Assembly: GCF_000705555.1 (NCBI RefSeq)
Contig: NZ_JMQN01000018.1
Coordinates: 62,001 to 126,000, forward strand
From: Marinobacterium lacunae
GTDB taxonomy: Bacteria > Pseudomonadota > Gammaproteobacteria > Pseudomonadales > Balneatricaceae
DNA: 64,000 bases
Direction of reading: 5' to 3'
Both the position numbers and the translations under genes were made by a program. This document shows positions 58,126-64,000 of the stretch, one piece after another; the stretch's first letter is position 1; every line of letters begins with the position of its first letter. Below the pieces are notes generated by a model. The model searched no databases, was not told the origin of the DNA, and saw only the letters and a list, made by a program, of their open reading frames with translations.

Positions 58126-59922
58126 TTAATTTTGATTAGCCATAGCTTTAAAAATATTATTATTTTTAACAAGCTGGCTATAGGTTCCACTGTCAATAAC
58201 AGTACCGCCGTCTAATACATATATGCAGTCACAGCATTCAACAGTCGCTAGTCGATGTGCAATCATTATCACTGTTTTCTTACCTGATAACTCATGGATG
58301 GCATCCATTACAAGTTTCTCTGTAATACCATCCAACGCACTGGTTGCCTCATCCATTATAAGTATTTTTGGGTCATCATATAGCGCACGAGCTATTCCTA
58401 TGCGTTGCCGCTGGCCTCCTGATAGCTGCACCCCCCGTTCCCCTACACGCGTATCAATACCGTCTTCTAATCTTTCGACCAACTCTTCTAGGTGAGCCAG
58501 CTTTACAGCTCGTAGGACTTTTTCATCGTCAACACTTTCTTTTGGCAAGCCAAAAGCAATATTTTCTCTAATACTTGCATCAGCCAGGAATATTGATTGC
58601 GGAACATATCCAATACAACGTTGCCATACACACTTTTCGTCCGGACGGAGAGGACTACCATCTATATAAATTTTTCCTTCCTGCGGTTCGATAAGTCCTA
58701 GTAATATATCGATAATAGTTGACTTACCAGACCCAGAGGGTCCTACCAAACCTATTACAGCATTAACAGGAAGAGTTATGTCGACCTTTTTTAAGGCCGC
58801 ATCATTCTTCCCTGGGTAACGGAAAAATATACCTTTAAGAGATATGTCGCCAAGAATATTAATTTTATCTTCACAGTTAACTTTTGGCATATGATTAGAG
58901 AACTTACTCGCCTCAAAGTCATCCTTTAGACTTTCAAATGCTGATATATGACTGCGCAAGCTAGTCACCCCTGTATATACCTGTTGAAAACAGGGTAACA
59001 GTTTAAAACCGGCCAAAGCATAAATTGACAGCACTGGTAATAAAGCACCCAAATCACCTTCTTTTGATTTCATAAGGTAAAGAACAAGAGAGATTACTGC
59101 AAAAAATGCAATAAGTTCCATCACGTAACGCGGAACTTGAGCTATTGCTCTATTAATTCCCTGCGCATGCCCCAGTGCACTACTAGCTACCTCAAAACGC
59201 TCATTGAAATCAGCTTGACGGCCGAGCACTAAAGTATCCTTGATACCTCCAAAACCTTCATTCATTAATTTAAAGCGTGCCCTGTTAGCATCTGTAACGA
59301 CCTTTCCATTAGAAGCCAAATGGTGTCGAACTAACCTATACAACAGAATATAGGACACTCCGAATAAAAGAACGCCGATCAACGCAACTGAGGGATTGAT
59401 TAAGAAGATAGCAATAGACATAACCGTCGCCAGAACCATCTTCGCTGTCAGCTGCAGCAACGGCGCAATAACTTGATTAGTCAGTCGGTTACATTCTTGA
59501 GATACTTTATTTGTCAGTTGTGCGCTACTTCCGCTAGCATGAAACAACCAAGGTTGACTCATGTAATGTTTATAAAGTCGAGTACTTAGCTCAGCACCTA
59601 CCTGTTGACCATACATCGCTAAGCGCCACGTCGTAAACATTGAAATTACGGCTGCCAAAGTCAATATCACCAAGACGGCGACGCCTAGAAAAAAAACGAA
59701 ATCATTGGGAGATTCAAATCCAGATATTTTATATAAATAGGCCAGTTTCCCTTCGCCTTGCAAGCGCCCCATATCGCCCACTACTGCCATGAATGGGCCA
59801 ATAGAGGCAACTCCAGCCACTTCCGAAAATGCCATTATAACTACCAAAAACTGTAATTTTATCAATCTATTCCGCTGATCAGCAGTAAGCAAATGGCAAA
59901 GTTGTTTAATTTTTGCAACCAT
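58126..59922 (-). CDS. ABC transporter, fused permease-ATPase (PglK/MsbA type)
   Basis: A 598-residue half-transporter. Six N-terminal membrane helices are followed by an ATPase domain with Walker A GLVGPSGSGKSTIIDILLGL, signature LSGGQRQRIGIARALYDDP, Walker B ILIMDEATSALD and the H-loop IMIAHRLATVE. PglK-type proteins flip lipid-linked oligosaccharides, and MsbA-type ones flip lipid A. Its place next to ugd and the glycosyltransferases suggests it moves a glycan intermediate. It is a second export system beside the Wzx flippase at 36839. Confidence 0.88.
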   Translation of the reverse strand: MVAKIKQLCHLLTADQRNRLIKLQFLVVIMAFSEVAGVASIGPFMAVVGDMGRLQGEGKLAYLYKISGFESPNDFVFFLGVAVLVILTLAAVISMFTTWRLAMYGQQVGAELSTRLYKHYMSQPWLFHASGSSAQLTNKVSQECNRLTNQVIAPLLQLTAKMVLATVMSIAIFLINPSVALIGVLLFGVSYILLYRLVRHHLASNGKVVTDANRARFKLMNEGFGGIKDTLVLGRQADFNERFEVASSALGHAQGINRAIAQVPRYVMELIAFFAVISLVLYLMKSKEGDLGALLPVLSIYALAGFKLLPCFQQVYTGVTSLRSHISAFESLKDDFEASKFSNHMPKVNCEDKINILGDISLKGIFFRYPGKNDAALKKVDITLPVNAVIGLVGPSGSGKSTIIDILLGLIEPQEGKIYIDGSPLRPDEKCVWQRCIGYVPQSIFLADASIRENIAFGLPKESVDDEKVLRAVKLAHLEELVERLEDGIDTRVGERGVQLSGGQRQRIGIARALYDDPKILIMDEATSALDGITEKLVMDAIHELSGKKTVIMIAHRLATVECCDCIYVLDGGTVIDSGTYSQLVKNNNIFKAMANQN

Positions 59923-59942
59923 AAATATATTTTACCCGCACC

Positions 59943-61112
59943 TTAAGAGTCGCCGCCAAACAAATCCCGCGTATATACCTTGCAGTTGACATCTTCAATA
60001 TCAGCAGTCATCCTGTTCGCAATAATCACATCACTTTTTTGCTTAAATTCAGCAAGGTCACGAATTACCAATGAATTGAAAAAGTAGTCTTCCTCCAGTA
60101 CCGGCTCATAAATGACTACATCCACACCTTTCGCCTTAATCCGCTTCATAACCCCCTGAATGGCAGACGCACGAAAATTATCCGAGCCGCTTTTCATCAC
60201 CAAACGGTAGATACCGACGACCTTCGGTTTACGCCGCAACACCGAGTCCGCGATGAAGTCTTTTCGCGTGGTATTGGCGTCAACGATTGCACGAATCAGG
60301 TTACTGGGGACATCAGCATAGTTAGCGAGCAGCTGCTTTGTGTCTTTCGGCAGGCAGTAGCCGCCGTAGCCAAAAGAGGGGTTGTTGTAGTGGCTGCCGA
60401 TACGGGGGTCGAGACCGACACCTTCGATTATGTGTCGGGTATCCAGTCCGTGGGTTTCGGCGTAGCTGTCGAGCTCGTTGAAGTAAGCGACGCGCATGGC
60501 CAGGTAGGTATTGGCGAACAGTTTGATCGCTTCAGCTTCGGTGCTGTCGGTGAACAGGGTCGGTACATCCTGCTTGATCGCCCCCTGCTGCAACAGGGCA
60601 GCAAAGCGTTCGGCGCGTTCGGATTGCTCACCCACAATAATGCGGGATGGGTAGAGGTTATCGTGAAGCGCTTTGCCTTCGCGCAAGAACTCAGGGGAAA
60701 AGATGATCTGGTCGGTGCCGAACTGCTCTCGCACGCTGGCGGTGTAGCCCACCGGCACGGTTGATTTGATCACCATCACCGCAGATGGATTGATCGCCAG
60801 CACATCGCGGACAACGGCTTCGACACTTTTGGTGTTGAAGTAGTTGGTCTCTGGGTCGTAGTCGGTCGGTGTGGCGATTACGACGAACTCAGCGCCCTGA
60901 TATGCGCTCTCTTTATCCAGCGTCGCGCGGAAGTTCAGTGTTTTCTCCGCCAGATACTGCTCGATCTCCACATCCTCAATCGGGGACTTACGATCATTGA
61001 GCAGCGCAACCTTCTCTTCGACGATGTCGAGCGCCACCACTTCGTTGTGTTGGGCAAGGAGGATGGCATTGGAGAGACCTACATAACCGGTACCGGCAAT
61101 TGCAATTTTCAC
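59943..61112 (-). CDS. ugd: UDP-glucose 6-dehydrogenase (nucleotide sugar dehydrogenase)
   Basis: A 389-residue dehydrogenase with a GTG start. The NAD motif is [20 protein letters not shown] and the catalytic Cys is in [17 protein letters not shown]. The middle region has [20 protein letters not shown]. It oxidises UDP-glucose to UDP-glucuronate, an acidic monomer. I reject the longer frame from 61205 because its first codon lies inside the ops element. It is the first gene of the first RfaH-dependent operon; its 3' third is less GC-rich than its 5' part. Confidence 0.93.
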   Translation of the reverse strand: MKIAIAGTGYVGLSNAILLAQHNEVVALDIVEEKVALLNDRKSPIEDVEIEQYLAEKTLNFRATLDKESAYQGAEFVVIATPTDYDPETNYFNTKSVEAVVRDVLAINPSAVMVIKSTVPVGYTASVREQFGTDQIIFSPEFLREGKALHDNLYPSRIIVGEQSERAERFAALLQQGAIKQDVPTLFTDSTEAEAIKLFANTYLAMRVAYFNELDSYAETHGLDTRHIIEGVGLDPRIGSHYNNPSFGYGGYCLPKDTKQLLANYADVPSNLIRAIVDANTTRKDFIADSVLRRKPKVVGIYRLVMKSGSDNFRASAIQGVMKRIKAKGVDVVIYEPVLEEDYFFNSLVIRDLAEFKQKSDVIIANRMTADIEDVNCKVYTRDLFGGDS

Positions 61113-61202
61113 TGTTCGTCTTACCCGTCGATCGAGAAGTACCGAACCCGACACTGACCACCTGACACACCCACGCCCAGCTGACCTTTCCTGGCCTTCA
61201 GA

Positions 61203-61214
61203 CACGCTACCGCC
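61203..61214 (-). promoter_or_regulatory. ops element 1 (RfaH recruitment site) upstream of ugd
   Basis: The minus strand reads GGCGGTAGCGTG, an exact ops core, 90 bases before the ugd GTG start. Nine additional bases on its upstream side (61215-61223) are the same as at ops element 2. It lies in the divergent gap between ugd and rfaH. RfaH bound here would suppress polarity through the 13-kb operon from ugd to galE. Confidence 0.92.
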
Positions 61215-61311
61215 CGGAGGTTGCCTGTCGGATACTCCTCAAAACCCAGATTTCAGTACCCCTGAACAAAGGGCACCCACGATATTTGATTAAGGCGGAT
61301 TCTACACGACT

Positions 61312-61339
61312 TTGGTTGGCGGCCCTACACGCCTATAAT
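61312..61339 (+). promoter_or_regulatory. Candidate sigma-70 promoter of rfaH
   Basis: TTGGTT at 61312-61317 and a perfect TATAAT at 61334-61339 are separated by 16 bases, about 33 bases before the rfaH ATG. The minus strand opposite has a TAGAAT (61299-61304) that may serve the ugd operon, but without a good -35. Confidence 0.6.
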
Positions 61340-61371
61340 CCGTACTGGCTTTTCGATTGATTGGGTACAAG

Positions 61372-61866
61372 ATGTCTGGCTTTCATTGGTATGTCGTGCA
61401 ATCCAAGCCGGGGCAGGCTGCACGCGCCTGTGCCGAGCTTGAGAATCAAGGCTATGACGTTTTTTTCCCTCAAGTCGGCGTTGAAAAGATCAAGCGAGGA
61501 AAACGCGTTGAGCAGATCGAGCCACTGTTTCCCGGCTACCTGTTCATCTACCTGTCGGAAGTTGAGAGCAACTGGCGCCCAATTCGTTCCACTCGCGGCG
61601 TAGCTCGGATGGTCAGCTTTGGCAACAATCCCGCCATCGTGCCCCACAACGTGGTTGAAGCGTTACGGAGCAAACTGCGCAGCGACAAGGAACCCGTCCA
61701 TCAGCTTCAAGTGGATCAGAAGGTCGAGATAGCGGAGGGCCCCTTCCGAGGCCTCGACGCAGTCTTTCTTCAGTATGACGGTGAACAACGTGCCTTCTTG
61801 TTACTGGAGCTATTGGGACGCTGGCAGAAGCTGTCTGTCGATCTTAAAGACATTAAGGCGCCCTGA
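61372..61866 (+). CDS. rfaH: Transcription antiterminator RfaH
   Basis: A 164-residue NusG paralogue. The NGN domain has FHWYVVQSKPGQAARACAEL and PLFPGYLFIYLSEVESNWRP. The C-terminal KOW part has KVEIAEGPFRGLDAVFLQYD, and the length is that of E. coli RfaH (about 162). RfaH binds polymerase paused at ops sites, blocks Rho termination and recruits ribosomes. The gene is divergent from the operon that carries ops element 1, with the second ops 13 kb away, so its targets are next door. I chose ATG 61372 over an in-frame TTG at 61357. Confidence 0.94.
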   Translation: MSGFHWYVVQSKPGQAARACAELENQGYDVFFPQVGVEKIKRGKRVEQIEPLFPGYLFIYLSEVESNWRPIRSTRGVARMVSFGNNPAIVPHNVVEALRSKLRSDKEPVHQLQVDQKVEIAEGPFRGLDAVFLQYDGEQRAFLLLELLGRWQKLSVDLKDIKAP

Positions 61867-61874
61867 GGCGCCTT
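61855..61874. terminator. Bidirectional terminator between rfaH and allophanate hydrolase
   Basis: AAGGCGCC and GGCGCCTT form a perfect eight-pair stem with a CTGA loop that includes the rfaH stop codon. TTAA flanks it on both sides. It separates the convergent rfaH and allophanate hydrolase genes, whose stops are only 12 bases apart. Confidence 0.7.
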
Positions 61875-61878
61875 TAAG

Positions 61879-63699
61879 TCATGCTTTGGATGTTAGATAG
61901 GCACGCCAGCCGCCAAAGCGGGTTATCTCCACAGCCCCTTGAAGACCGTATGGCTCACAAATAAAGCCGCTTACACTGCTGCCATCCGCCAGACGCACCT
62001 TGCCGATACCCAGGGGGGCCGGAATTCCGGCAACGAAACTACCAAACTCGGCAGCCGGCATTGACCAGATCTCGACATCAATCGCAGCACCCTCTGCTTC
62101 ATCGAGTACCAGTCCTGGCCGATACGGCGGGCCGCCAGCAAGCGCATACATGCGATAGACCGGGGCGGTAGCCGTCGCCTGCTTCAATACCGCCCCTCGT
62201 TCGCTCAGTTGCCAGTTAAGGGGTAACCCTTCCAGATGCGCTCCGCAAACCAATACGTCTATCCAATCCGGGTTGCTGACCGGGTTAGTATGCCGCCCTG
62301 CCTGCTCGGCACTTGCTTTGCCAGCCGGCTCTACACCTAGCGGTAGCGCCAGCCCCTGCTGAATACGATTGGCGATCGACAGCAAGGCACGGTCGCTGAA
62401 GTGATGACCCACTAAGGTGATGCCAAAAGGCATTCCTGCATCGGTGAACGTGGTTGGCACCGCTACTGACGTCATATCCAACAGGTTCATAAAGTTGGTG
62501 TAGTAACCGAGCTGGGAATTGTAGAGGATCGGCTCCTGCAGTAACTCTTCAACGGTGAACAAACGTCCGGCTGTGGGGGTCAGCAGGCAGTCCAGCCCCT
62601 CCATCTGCGCCAGGCACTTCTGCTTCAGCACTTCCAGGCGGTACTGCGCCTTGAACAGATCGGTAGCCAGGGGCCTGCCGCCCGGTTCAATGATCGCACG
62701 CACCACTGGATGGATAACCTCCGGCTTTTCATCGATCAGCGGCTGACAGGCGATATAGCGCTCGGACACCCAGGGGCCTTCATACAATAGCAGCGCCGCC
62801 TCGTTAAACGGCTCGTAGTCGATCTCGACGAATTCAAACTCCAGGCCGCTCAAGCTATCCAGCGTCTCTCTGTAAGCTTTCTCATACGCTGCATCACCGA
62901 AGAACTTCAACTGCGCCGCTGGAATGATGCCGACCTTGAGTGCCCCTTGGCGATATCCATAGTGGCGGCTCTGGTTAGCAAAGGGGTTGGCCCGGCTATA
63001 GCCATCACGCTCATCAAATCCTTCTGCGCACGCCAGCACTTCATTGGCATCATCCGCAGTCAGGGCGAAGATACTGATGCAGTCCAGGCTGCGGCAGGCC
63101 GGTACAAGCCCTGTGCTGGATAGCAACCCTCGCGTCGGCTTGAGCCCCACCAGGTTGTTGAAACAGGCCGGCACCCGGCCGGAACCGGCGGTATCGGTGC
63201 CCAGACTGAAACTGGCCAGGCCCAGCGCAACCGAAACGGCGGAACCGGCACTGGAGCCACCGCTGATGTACTGGGGATCAAAGGCGTTGCGTCCCGGCCC
63301 ATAGGGTGAGCGCGTACCATTGAGACCGGTGGCGAACTGGTCCAGGTTGGCCTTACCTACAGGGATGGCACCGGCATCGATTAATTGCTGTACCACCTGT
63401 GCGCTCTCGCTCGGCGTGTAAGCAAACTCGGGACAGCCTGCTGTTGTCGGGATGCCGGCCAGATCGATATTGTCCTTGATTGCAAAGGGGATACCCCAGA
63501 GCGGATGACTGTCGATTGCTTTGTGTTCCAGCGCCTCCAGGTAGGGCTGCAGTTCCGCCTCGGTCAGCTGATGGATCCAGATATTACGGTCGGTATACTG
63601 CGCTGAACGTTCACGAATATCGTCCATCAGTTGAGTGGGTGTCAGGGTACCTGCTGCATAGGCGGCGCGCAGACGCGCAATGGTCATTTTGCTGCTCAT
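61879..63699 (-). CDS. atzF: Allophanate hydrolase
   Basis: A 606-residue amidase-signature enzyme. The N-terminal amidase domain (about 20-440) has the catalytic Lys in WGIPFAIKDNIDLAGIPTTA and the Gly/Ser-rich motif YISGGSSAGSAVSVALGL, with GTDTAGSGRVPACFNNLVGL. The C-terminal gamma-glutamylcyclotransferase-like domain (about 450-600) has VCGAHLEGLPLNWQL. It splits allophanate to ammonia and carbon dioxide in the urea amidolyase route. The ATG at 63699 has AAGGAG eight bases upstream. It follows the urea carboxylase gene by ten bases. Confidence 0.95.
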   Translation of the reverse strand: MSSKMTIARLRAAYAAGTLTPTQLMDDIRERSAQYTDRNIWIHQLTEAELQPYLEALEHKAIDSHPLWGIPFAIKDNIDLAGIPTTAGCPEFAYTPSESAQVVQQLIDAGAIPVGKANLDQFATGLNGTRSPYGPGRNAFDPQYISGGSSAGSAVSVALGLASFSLGTDTAGSGRVPACFNNLVGLKPTRGLLSSTGLVPACRSLDCISIFALTADDANEVLACAEGFDERDGYSRANPFANQSRHYGYRQGALKVGIIPAAQLKFFGDAAYEKAYRETLDSLSGLEFEFVEIDYEPFNEAALLLYEGPWVSERYIACQPLIDEKPEVIHPVVRAIIEPGGRPLATDLFKAQYRLEVLKQKCLAQMEGLDCLLTPTAGRLFTVEELLQEPILYNSQLGYYTNFMNLLDMTSVAVPTTFTDAGMPFGITLVGHHFSDRALLSIANRIQQGLALPLGVEPAGKASAEQAGRHTNPVSNPDWIDVLVCGAHLEGLPLNWQLSERGAVLKQATATAPVYRMYALAGGPPYRPGLVLDEAEGAAIDVEIWSMPAAEFGSFVAGIPAPLGIGKVRLADGSSVSGFICEPYGLQGAVEITRFGGWRAYLTSKA

Positions 63700-63709
63700 A
63701 TCGATCTCC

Positions 63710-64000
63710 TTAAACCTGCTCGTCCAGTACAGACGATTCAATCACCACCAGTGCCTGCCCGGCATTCACCCTTTTACCCGCGCTCAACAGCATATGGCTG
63801 ACAACGCCCGCGCAGGATGCATGGATCGGAACTTCCATCTTCATCGACTCCAGAATCATCAACGTCTGTCCCGCCTCTACCGTGTCACCCACTTTCACCT
63901 CGGTCTGCCAGACACTGCCTGAAACCGGGCTATCGACGACCTGGCTGTCCTCCGGCCAACTTTCCTGCTGGTCAGTGACTTCAACCTCCTCGGTCTCGAA
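63710..64000 (-). CDS. Urea carboxylase, C-terminal biotinyl domain (partial)
   Basis: The last 96 codons of a gene that continues beyond the right edge. They encode a biotinyl-lipoyl domain with the biotinylation motif ILESMKMEVPI and VDSPVSGSVWQTEVKVGDTV. The adjacent allophanate hydrolase gene shows that this is the carrier domain of ATP-dependent urea carboxylase, which makes allophanate from urea and bicarbonate, rather than of acetyl-CoA or pyruvate carboxylase. Confidence 0.85.
   Translation of the reverse strand, partial: FETEEVEVTDQQESWPEDSQVVDSPVSGSVWQTEVKVGDTVEAGQTLMILESMKMEVPIHASCAGVVSHMLLSAGKRVNAGQALVVIESSVLDEQV

Noticed and set aside
35607-59940. AT-rich segments as prophage or genomic island with integrase
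   Set aside because: No integrase, transposase, tRNA target, direct-repeat ends or phage structural genes are visible; the content is only polysaccharide genes, so homologous exchange is more likely.
61113-61205. Longer ugd reading frame starting at 61205
   Set aside because: Its GTG would be the last three bases of the ops element and the added residues do not look like a dehydrogenase N terminus; the GTG at 61110-61112 begins the NAD-binding motif.

Overview
The window looks like chromosome of a marine-type gammaproteobacterium. It carries a rpsU-yqeY-dnaG-rpoD macromolecular-synthesis block with tsaD divergent, a tRNA-Ile2(CAU) directly behind rpoD, and folB/folK, plsY, cca, apaH and glpE close by. 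The housekeeping DNA is GC-rich. I cannot fix the genus by reading alone; an Oceanospirillales-like relative is my guess. No insertion sequence, phage gene, integrase or CRISPR array is visible.

Layout. (1) 1-5.9 kb: a minus-strand array with a heme-dependent oxidative N-demethylase (HODM, DUF3445) set (DmmA-like protein, reductase, heme subunit), then a Gdx/SugE-type exporter, a SnoaL-like protein, a GNAT acetyltransferase and a nitrilase-family hydrolase cut by the window edge. A DUF2889 gene and a divergent XRE-cupin regulator lie upstream. A nested 35-nt dyad sits in front of the demethylase genes. (2) 5.9-10.3 kb: glycerate 2-kinase and hydroxypyruvate isomerase, an Aer-like chemoreceptor, and a uracil/hypoxanthine-type DNA glycosylase. 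(3) 10.4-20.3 kb: housekeeping genes ending with rpoD and tRNA-Ile2. (4) 20.4-28.5 kb: an exopolysaccharide export block resembling the VpsM-N-O-P order of Vibrio (beta-barrel, Wza-like, Wzc-like kinase, PHP phosphatase, VpsP-like). It is led by an alanine-rich secreted repeat protein behind a probable sigma-54 promoter, and has a divergent O-antigen ligase/polymerase gene. (5) 28.5-61.9 kb: a large polysaccharide synthesis locus on the minus strand. (6) 61.9-64 kb: allophanate hydrolase and the end of urea carboxylase.

The most notable system is region 5. rfaH (61372-61866) lies next to the locus. Two exact ops elements (GGCGGTAGCGTG), within a longer stretch identical at both sites, precede ugd and wcaJ. 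They split the locus into two RfaH-dependent operons. Each runs from a GC-rich conserved head through an AT-rich variable cassette to a more conserved tail: ugd / nine cassette genes / sugar transferase-galE, and wcaJ-betaCASP-cysQC / eight cassette genes / gmd-fcl-wcaI-gmm-manC.

The likely product is a sulfated, fucose-containing polysaccharide. The locus has complete GDP-mannose-to-GDP-fucose genes, a GT10 fucosyltransferase, three PAPS-type sulfotransferases, and a fused CysQ-CysC protein that would both make PAPS and destroy the inhibitory by-product PAP. An SLC13-type permease with RCK_C domains at the end of the second operon could supply sulfate. Two different initiating sugar-phosphate transferases, a Wzx flippase plus an ABC exporter, and two Wzy/WaaL-like proteins leave open whether one or two polymers are made.
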